Source: BS750m-G69 sp964441235
Lineage (GTDB): Bacteria; Fidelibacterota; UBA2242
Reading direction: 5' to 3'
Assembly (NCBI GenBank): GCA_964441235.1
Contig: CAYTUQ010000009.1
Coordinates: 1-64,000 of the forward strand
DNA: 64,000 nt
The position numbers and the translations under genes are program-made. Numbering within the stretch: position 1 is the first letter of the stretch; each line of letters begins with the position of its first letter. Of this stretch, positions 27,218-36,718 are shown in pieces. A model generated the notes under the pieces. That model saw only the letters and a list, made by a program, of their open reading frames with translations. It was not told where the DNA came from and searched no databases.

Positions 27218-28876
27218 TTACTTCAGCAGCATCATCTTTTTTGTCTTGATCCTGCCACCCGAATTGATCTGACAGAAATAGATCCCGCTACCGAACGAAG
27301 ATGCATCAAATTCCAGTGAATAGTCGCCCGCTGATTTTATTTCATCAAGCAGTCTGGTTACTTCTTGTCCCTGTAGGTTGAAAACAGTTAGTGTAACCCG
27401 GTTTCGATCGGACACCGTGAAAGTAATCGTTGTCTTTGGGTTGAATGGGTTTGGATAATTTTGGTGTAGAACAAATTCTTTCGGGTAGGATGCAACAACA
27501 TCATCAACATCTGTTACTGATTCTCCCGTCAGACTATTGAGGTACACTTCTAGCTGTGTATAATCGTCCTGACCGATGCTGTTGCGGTCTGCTGGATCGT
27601 TCGGATTCAGATTATGTGCAAGTTCCCAATCATTCGGCATGCCGTCGTGATCATCGTCAGCTGGAGCGGGGAGAAAGTTGAGCACTGGCCATGCACCTTC
27701 TGGCTGATCTTCCGTTGTTGCTATCGAACGACCTGTTCCATTCAAAACATCATAAACGATACGATAATCAATAGTATCACGTTTAGGGAAACTGGCTCCG
27801 GCAGATGCGAGAACATCAATTTTCGCCTGATCCGGCGATGTGGTTGTGACAGGTTCCATCGGAACCAGATATGAACGCGATTTGTAGGCATCCATTTGCG
27901 TTGAACTAAAATTCTGAAGGGTAACAAGGCTCCAGGGATCGGCAGGAACGACTCCCTCCATCAAATTATCCTCAAAGTAACCAAAGGCATCAACACTACT
28001 TTCCTTGAATACTATGTTTCCCGATGACTCCGCACCGCGGATATAAACATTTCCAATAAAATTGTAACGACTCACCGCGTTTTTATCTGCATTATAGCCA
28101 GCGCTACTCCCTGCCCAGTTATAAACGACGTTATTGCGAAAATCAAAATGCAATCCTTCCGGATCTGTACTGGTTCCCGTATAATTTCCCGGACGGGGAT
28201 TTCTGCCCCTATTATGTGCATAGATATTGTGGTGATATGTTTTTTCATCTCCGTAATCACCCCGAACAAGAGAGCCATAGCTGTGGTTTTCATATGTCAG
28301 CCCTTCACTGATAATACACCACTGCACCGTCACCTTATTTGATTCTTCTTGACATGATATTCCCTCATCACGTGCGTACGAAGCACTGACGTGGTCGATG
28401 ATAATATTTGTGCCTTTGTCAATATCAATTGCATCGCCAGAGGAATTTGCTGCTCCTGCATCAACCCTTATCCTGATATATCTGATCACAACATTTGAAA
28501 CTGCACCGATGTAAATACGCCCTTTTATGCAAATACCGTCACCCGGCGTAGTCTGTCCCGCGATGGTTGTATTGGATTTGGGACTGAAGATAATATCTCC
28601 CATTTCAATTGTGCCCGAAACGCGGAATACAATCGTACGGTTTCCAGAACTTACTGCATCAACAATGGAACCGGGACCGCTGTTGCTGAGATTAGTCACT
28701 TCATACACATCACCGCCGCGTCCTCCAGTGGCAAACCTTCCGCTCCCTTCCGCAGTTGGAAAAGCCAGCTGCTGGGCGCGAGCAAAAGAAGCGGCACATA
28801 TAAACAGGCAAACTAAGAGCATTCTTTGAAGTTTTATGTTTTGCCGGAGACGTGGATAAATTCTGTTTTTCATCAT
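27218..28876 (-). CDS. PL1 pectate lyase with T9SS sorting domain
   Basis: Secreted pectate lyase that cleaves polygalacturonate by beta-elimination with calcium, giving the unsaturated ends used by GH105. A signal peptide precedes AFPTAEGSGRFATGGRGG, the typical start of this PL1 group, then the beta-helix with calcium-site residues (GDAIDIDKGTNIIIDHVS) and the WSRDEG-like SYARDEGISCQE and HHNIYAHNRGRNPRPG, where the catalytic arginine lies. A short calcium-binding DDDHDGMPNDWELAHNLNP (thrombospondin type 3-like) repeat joins it to the sorting domain (NYPNPFNPKTTITFTV ... RIKTKKMMLLK). 552 aa. It ends the GH105-GH28-PL1 operon, 32 bases after GH28. Confidence 0.93.
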   Translation of the reverse strand: MMKNRIYPRLRQNIKLQRMLLVCLFICAASFARAQQLAFPTAEGSGRFATGGRGGDVYEVTNLSNSGPGSIVDAVSSGNRTIVFRVSGTIEMGDIIFSPKSNTTIAGQTTPGDGICIKGRIYIGAVSNVVIRYIRIRVDAGAANSSGDAIDIDKGTNIIIDHVSASYARDEGISCQEESNKVTVQWCIISEGLTYENHSYGSLVRGDYGDEKTYHHNIYAHNRGRNPRPGNYTGTSTDPEGLHFDFRNNVVYNWAGSSAGYNADKNAVSRYNFIGNVYIRGAESSGNIVFKESSVDAFGYFEDNLMEGVVPADPWSLVTLQNFSSTQMDAYKSRSYLVPMEPVTTTSPDQAKIDVLASAGASFPKRDTIDYRIVYDVLNGTGRSIATTEDQPEGAWPVLNFLPAPADDDHDGMPNDWELAHNLNPNDPADRNSIGQDDYTQLEVYLNSLTGESVTDVDDVVASYPKEFVLHQNYPNPFNPKTTITFTVSDRNRVTLTVFNLQGQEVTRLLDEIKSAGDYSLEFDASSFGSGIYFCQINSGGRIKTKKMMLLK

Positions 28877-28908
28877 TGTTCTCGATTTCTTTGTTATGAC
28901 TCTAACCG

Positions 28909-30318
28909 CTATTGTAGCTGTCCATTGATATAGACATTCTTCATTTTCAAGTTAGAGACATGATTTAATATGTTGCCTTTTTCAACGCCATCAAATTGAC
29001 ACTGCTCAATATTTACGTTTGAAATCAGCGACCTTTCATAGCCATCCAACATCAACGCATACTTACTCTTTTGACTGGTTACATTACTCACATAAATATT
29101 CCGGACAATGGGTGTATGTTTCCCGACATCACCTTTTTCATAATGAAAATAAACTCTAATGATAGCATCACTCACCTCTCCGACGGTAATATTTCGCATA
29201 TATATATTTTCAACAATACCGCCGCGTAACGAATTTGTTTTTATTCGTAAAGCCCTATCCAGATTTGGACTATCCATAGTACAGTTTTCCGCAAACACAT
29301 TGCGGCAGCTTCCGGATATTTCACTCCCTATCACTACACCGCCGTGCCCATCTTTCATAGTACAGTTTTGAATAATGATATTTTCACTGGGGACGTTCAC
29401 ACGCCTGCCATCCGCATTTCTCCCGGATTTGATAGCAATACAGTCATCGCCCGTATCAAAATAGCATTCCTTTATTAATACATTTTGACAACTTTCCGGA
29501 TTACAGCCGTCATTATTGGGGCCATGGCTGATTACTCGAACTTTTTGAACGGTTACATTTTCACAAAGCACCGGATGAATTTCCCACATAGGGGACCGTC
29601 TGATTGTAACGTCCTCAATCAATATGTTTTTACATTTATATGGTTGAATAAAATTGGGTCGTAAATAATGTCCTTCACCAAAAATTCTTTCATTGACTGG
29701 AACACCTTCTTCCGCCATTTGGAAAAGTTCATCTCTATCCAGCCTCTGATCCGTCTGGTCCTTTTCCCATCCGTACGCTGACCTTCCTTTCCATGGCCAC
29801 CAGATGGTATTGTCCGCCTGTCCATCCAGTGTTCCAGTTCCTGTGATTGCCAGATTTTCCTGTTCGTATGCATAAATAAATGGTGAATAATTCATACATT
29901 CAACGCCTTCAAATCGTGTGTACACAACAGGAAGATATTTTTTGTAATCTTGACTGAACAGGATGGTGGCATCTTTCTTGACATGTAAATTCACATTACT
30001 TTTCAGGTGGATGGCGCCTGTTAGATAAATGCCTTCAGGAACAACAACGCGACCGCCACCTTCAGAGTGACAGACGTCAATAGCCTTTTTAAAGGCATCC
30101 GTGCAATCAGTTTTGCCGTCGCCAACCGCGCCGTATTCCGAAATATTAAAGTCCTTTGTCGGAAAAGTCGGTGGAACAATTTGTTTGAGAATTTCGGGAA
30201 CCTGTTCCCAACCCGATTCTTTGACTGAAGATGTACTGCACGATGAAAATATCCCAAAAATCAGTATTGGAAAAAGAATGCGTTGATATTTAACAGTAAT
30301 GGAGGATTCTTTTTTCAT
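28909..30318 (-). CDS. GH28 polygalacturonase-type hydrolase, lipoprotein
   Basis: Intact paralogue of the broken GH28 at 14655-16679, here without a sorting domain. The lipobox is IFSSC. Motifs: EYGAVGDGKTDCTDAFKKAI, GTLDGQADNTIWWPWKG, GPNNDGCNPESC, DTGDDCIAIKSG, GHGGVVIGSEISG and RALRIKT. About 470 aa. The ATG at 30318 has AAAGG about ten bases upstream; an ATG at 30336 would add six residues but has no ribosome site. The protein is likely anchored in the periplasm and completes breakdown of short oligogalacturonides. The gene is 40 bases after GH105 and 32 before PL1 in one operon. Confidence 0.92.
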   Translation of the reverse strand: MKKESSITVKYQRILFPILIFGIFSSCSTSSVKESGWEQVPEILKQIVPPTFPTKDFNISEYGAVGDGKTDCTDAFKKAIDVCHSEGGGRVVVPEGIYLTGAIHLKSNVNLHVKKDATILFSQDYKKYLPVVYTRFEGVECMNYSPFIYAYEQENLAITGTGTLDGQADNTIWWPWKGRSAYGWEKDQTDQRLDRDELFQMAEEGVPVNERIFGEGHYLRPNFIQPYKCKNILIEDVTIRRSPMWEIHPVLCENVTVQKVRVISHGPNNDGCNPESCQNVLIKECYFDTGDDCIAIKSGRNADGRRVNVPSENIIIQNCTMKDGHGGVVIGSEISGSCRNVFAENCTMDSPNLDRALRIKTNSLRGGIVENIYMRNITVGEVSDAIIRVYFHYEKGDVGKHTPIVRNIYVSNVTSQKSKYALMLDGYERSLISNVNIEQCQFDGVEKGNILNHVSNLKMKNVYINGQLQ

Positions 30319-30358
30319 GTCATTAATGCCTTTCATTTATCACTATTATTCGTTCACT

Positions 30359-31576
30359 TCAATTTACTGGCGCCTCAAATTCAAGGCTAGCCAGGATAAA
30401 CGGGCCCACTGCTTTGGGATCATTGCTTCTGATTTCTGTGCTAATATAATATTCATATGATCCGTCTCGATATGGTTTGCCTCCCAAACCAGCAACGGCA
30501 CACGCTTTGTGAATATTTATTAATCCGTTCTCATCTACTTCAATAAACTGGTTGAGGATGCCATCATATCCTTTCTTGGCAACCTCGATAAATTTCGAAT
30601 CTATGTATCCTTTCTTTACAGCTTTAAACAATGTGTACACATACATACTCGAAGCGGAGGACTCCAGATAATTGCCTTCCCTTCCGGCTTGATCGACTAC
30701 CTGATACCAGACTCCGGTCTCTACATCTTGAAATTTAGATAAAGCGGTGGACAATCTGTTCAGGATTGCAATAATATCCTGTCGCTGCGGATGATCTTCA
30801 GGTATGAAGTCCAATACATCCACAAGCGCCATGGAATACCAGCCCATGCCTCTGCCCCAGAAATGTTGTGATAGTCCGGTTTTTGAATCAGCCCATCGCT
30901 GTTGACGGCTTTCATCCCAGCCGTGATATAAGAGACCCGTTTTCTCATCACGGGCGTGTTTTTCCATCCAGATAAACTGATTAGCGACATCGTCAAATAT
31001 TTCCGGTTCATTAAAAGTCTTAGCAAATTCCGCTAAAAACGGTGACCCCATATAAAGTCCATCCAGCCACATTTGATACGGATATATCTTCTTGTGCCAG
31101 AAGCCGCCTTCATTAGTCCGCGGATGCATTTTCATCTGTTTTCTTAAAAGAAAAACAGCTTTTTTGAACTTCTCCTGACCTGTTTCCTGATAAAGCTGGA
31201 AGAGCGGTTTACCCGGATTGATGCGATCAATGTTGTAGTCTTCCAGTTTATACAACATGATATTTCCATCTTTATCTACAAATTGATCGTAGTATGTTTT
31301 TACATATTGAAAATATTTATCTTCTCCGGTTGAAAGCCAAACCTGCATGATCGCTTTTAAAACAAGTCCCTGTGTATATTCCCATTTCGGTGTCTTCCGA
31401 AAATCTATCATCCAGGGTTCGGGGTTGCGTTTCATAATTGATTCGGTCATCCGAACAGACCACGGTTGAGAGCTCTTAATTCTTTTCGATGGTTTGCATG
31501 ATAAAAATGCAATTAATATGGCAACTCCAAATACAGAACCGTACTGATAATACTTTTTTGAAATGAGCGCCTTCAT
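30359..31576 (-). CDS. GH105 unsaturated uronyl hydrolase, lipoprotein
   Basis: Third GH105 of the window; 405 aa with lipobox AFLSC. It has the family motifs MHPRTNEGGFWHKKIYPY, MWLDGLYMGSPFLAEF, FWGRGMGWYSMALVDVLDFIP and SSASSMYVYTLFKAVKKGYID, and a Ca/His-rich end DGSYEYYISTEIRSNDPKAVG. First gene of the GH105-GH28-PL1 operon. A decayed copy of its 5' end lies at 32985-33160, beyond the next gene, showing that this start region was once duplicated together with its upstream neighbour. Confidence 0.92.
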   Translation of the reverse strand: MKALISKKYYQYGSVFGVAILIAFLSCKPSKRIKSSQPWSVRMTESIMKRNPEPWMIDFRKTPKWEYTQGLVLKAIMQVWLSTGEDKYFQYVKTYYDQFVDKDGNIMLYKLEDYNIDRINPGKPLFQLYQETGQEKFKKAVFLLRKQMKMHPRTNEGGFWHKKIYPYQMWLDGLYMGSPFLAEFAKTFNEPEIFDDVANQFIWMEKHARDEKTGLLYHGWDESRQQRWADSKTGLSQHFWGRGMGWYSMALVDVLDFIPEDHPQRQDIIAILNRLSTALSKFQDVETGVWYQVVDQAGREGNYLESSASSMYVYTLFKAVKKGYIDSKFIEVAKKGYDGILNQFIEVDENGLINIHKACAVAGLGGKPYRDGSYEYYISTEIRSNDPKAVGPFILASLEFEAPVN

Positions 31577-31923
31577 GATTCATTACCTCCTGCATTTATT
31601 TTATATGAAAGTAACCACTAATTACACGAATTACACTAATTATATTCTAAATATTTCCAAAACCTTAGCCTTTTTTATAGCTAACTAAACCCACTAAAAT
31701 TCTTTTTATTTATTTTTTTCGCATGTTTACCACGATATTCATCGGGACAGGCGTGTGTTTCGTGGGCTGCTTTAAAACCTTAGCCTCAGCCTCAACCTCA
31801 ACCTTTTTCTTTCATGCTTGGTTATGATGGCAAATCATGAATGTTATTAAGGAAAGGGAGGGCTTTTATCCTCTTCTATCGCCCTCCAAGTCTGTAAAAA
31901 ATCAAATATTAACTAATTAAAAT
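31577..31923. other. intergenic region with degenerate element and hairpin terminator
   Basis: At 31612-31770 lie sequences related to the insertion element at 19609: TAACCACTAATTACACGAA on the left, ATATTTCCAAAACCTTAGCC inside and GTGTGTTTCGTGGGCTG on the right. The outermost GTAATAGTTCA ends are not intact, so it is a decayed copy. A CCTCAR-type short tandem follows at 31783-31807. At 31856-31893 GAGGGC pairs with GCCCTC and, on the leftward transcript, is followed by a T-rich run: a plausible terminator for the gene at 31924. Confidence 0.5.
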
Positions 31924-32970
31924 TTACTTCATCAACATCATTTTCTTCACCTGAGTGAATTCACCTGATCTGATTTGATACAAATAAATACCTGAGGTTA
32001 AATCCTTTGCATCAAAGGTCACATGATAGGTTCCGACATTCATATCTTGATCGGCCAGAGTGGTAATTAACTGTCCCATGGCATTGTATACAGTTAAGGT
32101 AGTATGTCCCTTCGTTTTAAGAGAGAATGTAATCTTCGTAGATGGGTTGAATGGATTCGGATAATTTTGCCCCAATTTAAAAAATTCTGGTTTTTCAGCA
32201 TCGATCTCATCCACTGCAACATCTTCGCCTAATAGCCACGAAATTCCTGCATCAATAAATTTCCAGGCATCGTCTGTCATATTCCCAAATGCCTGAGAAC
32301 TTATTCCGAAAGCAACACAGCGACTCTCGGACACGAGGGAGGGATCTATCACATCAGTGGCATTAGGATAAAGTGCTGTCCCGGCTTCTACACCAAATAA
32401 ATTATACTTGGTCGGATCAGAAGCCAAAACTGCGATCGGAATTATTTCTACTCCCGGATTACAATATCCCAACCAACTGCCTTCGTTACTACCGGTGACA
32501 ATTTCAATTTCTTCATCTTTTGCATAACCAGCCGAAAGAGGATGACCCGTTTCATCAACAATCTTGATTGTACCGTTTTCGACTCCACCCCAAAATGTTC
32601 CGGGATAAGGGCACCATCCTGTTACATAAGTTTTCCCTGCACCCGGTTCTGTATAGAATAGAGGAATAGGAGCGCCTTTCAGAGGATCAAGTATTTTTGA
32701 ATCACAAGTTTCACTAATAAATCCAAAATCGTAAGTTTTAACTTCCTCAATCGTAACCTTCCCAGCATCTAAGTCTTTGTCCGTAATTATCTCAACAGTA
32801 TATGTTTTTTCTAAATAAGCGATTAAATCCAGATCCAGGGTTGCACCTGGCCACCCATAATCAGATATAAACAGACATTTCTTATCCTGTGCTGCAATGT
32901 TGCTTTGAAATATAATCAGTGATAGGACAATTAATATAAACAGGCATTTCACACTCCTGTTTTTTAACAT
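31924..32970 (-). CDS. secreted ThuA/amidotransferase-like protein with T9SS sorting domain
   Basis: 348 aa: signal peptide, a domain of about 230 residues with a class I glutamine-amidotransferase-like layout (KKCLFISDYGWPGATLDLDL, TYDFGFISE, GAPIPLFYTEP, GHPLSAGYAKDEEIEIV, WKFIDAGISWLLG), then a type A sorting domain (NYPNPFNPSTKITFSL ... QVKKMMLMK). I see no clear catalytic Cys-His-Glu triad, so binding or structural function is as likely as catalysis. AGGAGG precedes the ATG. It is closely related to the next gene (33200-34252); about 240 bases around the start of the sorting domain are practically identical in both. Confidence 0.7.
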   Translation of the reverse strand: MLKNRSVKCLFILIVLSLIIFQSNIAAQDKKCLFISDYGWPGATLDLDLIAYLEKTYTVEIITDKDLDAGKVTIEEVKTYDFGFISETCDSKILDPLKGAPIPLFYTEPGAGKTYVTGWCPYPGTFWGGVENGTIKIVDETGHPLSAGYAKDEEIEIVTGSNEGSWLGYCNPGVEIIPIAVLASDPTKYNLFGVEAGTALYPNATDVIDPSLVSESRCVAFGISSQAFGNMTDDAWKFIDAGISWLLGEDVAVDEIDAEKPEFFKLGQNYPNPFNPSTKITFSLKTKGHTTLTVYNAMGQLITTLADQDMNVGTYHVTFDAKDLTSGIYLYQIRSGEFTQVKKMMLMK

Positions 32971-32984
32971 TTTTACTTCCTCCT

Positions 32985-33160
32985 ATTATTTACAAATACT
33001 CCTGCATAGACTCGACCATCCGAACGGACCATGGTCGCGTACTCTTAGTTCCTTTTGATAGTTTACAATATGATAAAAAACAATTAATCATGGTAGCTCA
33101 AAATACCAAACCGCCGTGATGATCTTTTTTTGAAATTAGTCTCTTCATGATTCATTACGT
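32985..33160 (-). pseudogene. relic of a GH105 gene 5' end
   Basis: Reading leftward from 33153, MKRLISKKDHHGGLVF, a stop, then MINCFLSYCKLSKGTKSTR, PWSVRMVESMQE matches the start of the GH105 at 30359-31576 (MKALISKKYYQYGSVF ... FLSCKPSKRIKSSQPWSVRMTESIMKR) almost residue for residue. An in-frame TGA and the missing remainder show that it is dead. It lies just downstream of the second ThuA-like gene, as the intact GH105 lies downstream of the first, so a unit of ThuA-like gene plus GH105 start was duplicated. Confidence 0.85.
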
Positions 33161-33199
33161 CGTGCATTACAAAGGTGTAATTTCCGATTAGCTTGGAAC

Positions 33200-34252
33200 T
33201 CACTTCATTAACATCATTTTCTTTACTTGAGTAAATTCACCCGATTTGATCTGATAGAAGTAAATGCCCGATGGCAGCTCTCTTGCGTCAAATGTCACAT
33301 GATAGGTTCCGACATTCATATCTTGATCGGCCAGAGTGGTAATTAACTGTCCCATGGCATTGTATACAGTTAAGGTAGTATGTCCCTTCGTTTTAAGAGA
33401 GAATGTAATCTTCGTAGATGGGTTGAATGGATTCGGATAATTTTGCCCCAATTTAAAAAATTCTGGTTTTTCAGCATCGATCTCATCCACTGCAACATCT
33501 TCGCCTAATAGCCACGAAATTCCTGCATCAATAAATTTCCAGGAATCGGCTGTCATGGTTGAATATGCAGCAGAATGAATTCCGAAACCAACGCAGCGAT
33601 TTTCGGACACTAGGTTGGGATCTACCTGATTAGAGGCATTGGGAAAAAGTGCTGTCCCGGCTTCTATACCAAATATATTATTATGGGTCGGATTAGAAGC
33701 CAAAACTGCAATTTGAATAAAATCTACTCCCGGATCACAATATGTTAACCAAGCATCTGGTTCGTCACTACCTTCGACAATCTCAATTTCTGCATCTTTT
33801 GCATAACCAGCGGCCAGAGGATGACCCGTATCATCAACAATCTTGATTGTACCGCTACCTTCTCCACCCCAAAATTCTCCGGGATGAGGGCACCATCCTG
33901 TTGTATAAGTCCTCCCATACACTTCTAGATAAAATAGAGGAATAGGACAGCCTTTCAGAGGAATAAGCACTTTTGAATCGACCATTTCACTGATAAATCC
34001 AAAATCGTAAGTTTTAATATCATCAATCGAAACGACTCCATCGCCTATCTCCGTATCGTCATCAAATATCTCAACAGTATATGTCTGTTCTAAATAGGCG
34101 ATTAAATCCTGATCCTCAGTGCTTCCTGGCCACGGATCATCAGATATAAACAGACATTTTTTCTTATCCTGTGCTACAATGTTGCTTTGGAATACAATCA
34201 GCAACAGGACAATGAATATAATCATGCATTTAATACTTTTGTTTTTTGACAT
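33200..34252 (-). CDS. secreted ThuA/amidotransferase-like protein with T9SS sorting domain, paralogue
   Basis: 350 aa, the same architecture as the gene at 31924: signal peptide, amidotransferase-like fold (KKCLFISDDPWPGSTEDQDL, CPIPLFYLEV, GHPLAAGYAKDAEIEIV, DSWKFIDAGISWLLG), then a sorting domain. The N-terminal domains differ at many positions while the sorting domains are nearly identical in DNA, suggesting gene conversion or recent module exchange. A strong GGAGG lies before the ATG at 34252. Function unknown; surface display is inferred from the sorting domain. The gap 34253-34550 to the next gene shows no further feature. Confidence 0.7.
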   Translation of the reverse strand: MSKNKSIKCMIIFIVLLLIVFQSNIVAQDKKKCLFISDDPWPGSTEDQDLIAYLEQTYTVEIFDDDTEIGDGVVSIDDIKTYDFGFISEMVDSKVLIPLKGCPIPLFYLEVYGRTYTTGWCPHPGEFWGGEGSGTIKIVDDTGHPLAAGYAKDAEIEIVEGSDEPDAWLTYCDPGVDFIQIAVLASNPTHNNIFGIEAGTALFPNASNQVDPNLVSENRCVGFGIHSAAYSTMTADSWKFIDAGISWLLGEDVAVDEIDAEKPEFFKLGQNYPNPFNPSTKITFSLKTKGHTTLTVYNAMGQLITTLADQDMNVGTYHVTFDARELPSGIYFYQIKSGEFTQVKKMMLMK

Positions 34253-34550
34253 TACTAGACCTCCTTATTCATTAATTAAAAATACTGATACTAAAACAAT
34301 TTTTTTCAACCACCTCCTTTCAAATATTATGAGTGCTCTTGGCTTGATACGCTTATTTTGACAGAGCATGCTTTAGAGCTATTCATTTGATTCGATAATT
34401 TTTGCATGGTGGGACGGTAATTATAACTGCAAGCCAAAAGACCATGACTAACTAAAAATATTTAATACTCAGGTTTTCTTCTTCCTGTATTTAAAAAAAT
34501 CGGTAAGCTATCCTCCAGTTGTCTTACAAGTGTGTAATATTCAATTAACC

Positions 34551-35537
34551 TTACTTCGTCAAAATCATTTTCTTCACTTGAGTAAATTCACCCGATTTGA
34601 TCTGATAGAAGTAAACGCCCGATGGCAGATCTCTTGCGTCAAATGTCACATAGTAGGTGCCTGTACCTATAGTTTCATCAATCAGTGTGGCAACTAATTG
34701 CCCCATAGCATTATATACAGTAAGAGTTGTGTGTCCCTTCGTTTTCAGAGAGAATGTGATCTTCGTAGATGGGTTGAAAGGATTTGGATAATTCTGAGAT
34801 AATTTAAAGCCGTCCGGTGGAGTTGAAGCATACATCACAATCAATGGAAAAGTTCCTGTATCCAGCAGAACCTGAGGTATCGGCGTTCCTTGACCGGGTG
34901 GATAAGCGCCACTCACATCCCAGATGATCCAGTCATATAGGCCGCCTAGCGTACTCCCTTCACTACCGTCCCCGAATCTGAAATAATTCTCAGTCGTCGA
35001 TGTTCCTGTACCTACAAGATATGATAGCGTTTCTTCATCAATATACACTTCGACAAGATCAGCTATTATTGTTATTCGTAAAATATGCCATTCCATCGCA
35101 TTGATACTCCCATACTGCTTGGATTTATCCAGCTTGAACGAATCACCGCCTTCTGCGATTAATCGGTCTTCTGCCAGACCGTTTTTAACGTACACATCAA
35201 AATCTCTATTATAGGCTGCTGGATCAAGTGCTACAACGCGGAAAACCAGGGTTGCTCCGACAACAGGATCTGCGTTCCATTTCATTCGCCACATTTCTTT
35301 AAAATTAGCCTGATTTGCATCAACTTTAAGTAGTTTGTTTCCAGGAATCTCAGGATCATCTATTACACTTAATATTTCTGTGACATCATCCGCATTAGTA
35401 GCACTACTCTCATGCCAGGAAGTATCCGCTTCTCTCGGCATTACGCTGCAATCATAGATACTCCACTCTGCATAAGATAATCCGATTCCCAGGATAGAAA
35501 AGACGATTATAAATCCGATCAGTTTTTTTTTGATCAT
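34551..35537 (-). CDS. secreted laminin-G-like protein with T9SS sorting domain
   Basis: About 328 aa. The signal peptide is followed by a ~200-residue beta-sandwich (EWSIYDCSVMPREADTSW, EWHILRITIIADLVEVYIDE, YFRFGDGSEGSTLGGLYDWI, GAYPPGQGTPIP) that is also the N-terminal domain of the 1304-aa protein at 36768. Such concanavalin-like sandwiches often bind sugars; here that is inference. The sorting domain (NYPNPFNPSTKITFSL ... QVKKMILTK) closely resembles those of the two ThuA-like genes downstream. The ATG at 35537 has AGGAGA eight bases upstream, which decides the start against 35561. Confidence 0.72.
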   Translation of the reverse strand: MIKKKLIGFIIVFSILGIGLSYAEWSIYDCSVMPREADTSWHESSATNADDVTEILSVIDDPEIPGNKLLKVDANQANFKEMWRMKWNADPVVGATLVFRVVALDPAAYNRDFDVYVKNGLAEDRLIAEGGDSFKLDKSKQYGSINAMEWHILRITIIADLVEVYIDEETLSYLVGTGTSTTENYFRFGDGSEGSTLGGLYDWIIWDVSGAYPPGQGTPIPQVLLDTGTFPLIVMYASTPPDGFKLSQNYPNPFNPSTKITFSLKTKGHTTLTVYNAMGQLVATLIDETIGTGTYYVTFDARDLPSGVYFYQIKSGEFTQVKKMILTK

Positions 35538-35568
35538 GGGTCTTCTCCTATTTATAAACAAAATAAAA

Positions 35569-35609
35569 CAGGGATAGAAAGGTAGAAACTTGCCCGTTCT
35601 ATCCCTCTG
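35569..35609 (-). terminator. hairpin between ThuA-like and laminin-G-like genes
   Basis: AGGGATAGAA (35574-35583) pairs exactly with TTCTATCCCT (35597-35606), with CAG/CTG extending the stem. No long T-run follows, so it may attenuate or protect mRNA ends instead of ending transcription fully. Confidence 0.5.
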
Positions 35610-35618
35610 TTACATTTG

Positions 35619-36629
35619 CTACTTCAACAGTAACATCTTGCGTACTTTGGAAAAGTCACCCGATTGAATTTTGTAAAAATATATACCGGCAGGATTGTTA
35701 TCTGCAAAGAACGTAACATGGTGTATCCCACTATTCATCTTCTCATCAACCAACTTGGTGACCAACTGTCCCAGAGCATTATACACACTAATAGTCGTAT
35801 GCCCGGGTTTTTCCAGCTGGAATTCGATTGTTGTTTCCGGGTTAAATGGATTTGGGAAGTTCTGTGCCAGTGCATAAGTCTCTGGAGAAGTGACAGGATC
35901 TTCTTCTACACCTGTGATCCCCTCAGTTACCCAATCAATACCGGCTTTAAGCATTAAAAATCCATTTTCGTCAATTCCCGCATAACCATTGGCATGATAT
36001 CCAAGAACAGCTGCTCTGTTTTTAATGTCTACACCATTAAACGTTTTTCCCTCTGCTTCAATACCATAAATAATAATTCCTTTAGAATCTGTTGTAGATA
36101 CAGCAATGGGGATGACGCTGTCGATTATCGGTTCATTGGTAATTAAGTCTTCGTTAACGCCACCACCGAAATTGATATCCACTTTATCGCCCTTATTAAA
36201 TCCAGCGGCCAGAGGATGACCATCAGCGACGATCTCAACTTGCTCGGCAGGAATATTATTCGCCAAACAACTTCCTCGGTACCCTAAGATATTCATCCTG
36301 GCTGCATAGTTCTCTGTAGTGACAAGTGGAATAGGATGACCTTCCAGCAAGTCGATCGGTTCCAGAGTTGCTGAATCCACCCATTCATCAATAAATATGA
36401 AATCGTATTTTTCATAATCTTCCTGTGTGTAAGCCGCTAATGCGTCAACGTTAATATAGGTCAACTCATATCCCCATTCTTCCATTTTTTCATACACCGG
36501 TATACATATATCTGGGGGGTAACCAGACGTAGTTACAAATGAAACATACACACATTTTAACCCTGAAAAAGCCAGACCTGGAACAATCAACAATGCAAGC
36601 ACTAAAATCATCCATCTTCTATTTGTCAT
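35619..36629 (-). CDS. secreted ThuA/amidotransferase-like protein with T9SS sorting domain
   Basis: 336 aa. Signal peptide, then KCVYVSFVTTSGYPPDIC, EKMEEWGYELTYINVDAL, YDFIFIDEWVDS, GHPIPLVTTENYAARMNILG, ADGHPLAAGFNKGD and AVLGYHANGY: the same domain type as 31924 and 33200 but clearly diverged. The sorting domain (NFPNPFNPETTIEFQL ... KVRKMLLLK) is its own version, not the shared near-identical one. AGGAGGAG precedes the ATG. It lies between two strong hairpins. Function unknown. Confidence 0.7.
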   Translation of the reverse strand: MTNRRWMILVLALLIVPGLAFSGLKCVYVSFVTTSGYPPDICIPVYEKMEEWGYELTYINVDALAAYTQEDYEKYDFIFIDEWVDSATLEPIDLLEGHPIPLVTTENYAARMNILGYRGSCLANNIPAEQVEIVADGHPLAAGFNKGDKVDINFGGGVNEDLITNEPIIDSVIPIAVSTTDSKGIIIYGIEAEGKTFNGVDIKNRAAVLGYHANGYAGIDENGFLMLKAGIDWVTEGITGVEEDPVTSPETYALAQNFPNPFNPETTIEFQLEKPGHTTISVYNALGQLVTKLVDEKMNSGIHHVTFFADNNPAGIYFYKIQSGDFSKVRKMLLLK

Positions 36630-36718
36630 TTTATACTCCTCCTTTATTTGTTATTTGTGTAAAATCCAGCAATCACTGTTTTTTCCTCCAACACCTCCTT
36701 CCCGGATTATTTTTAACG

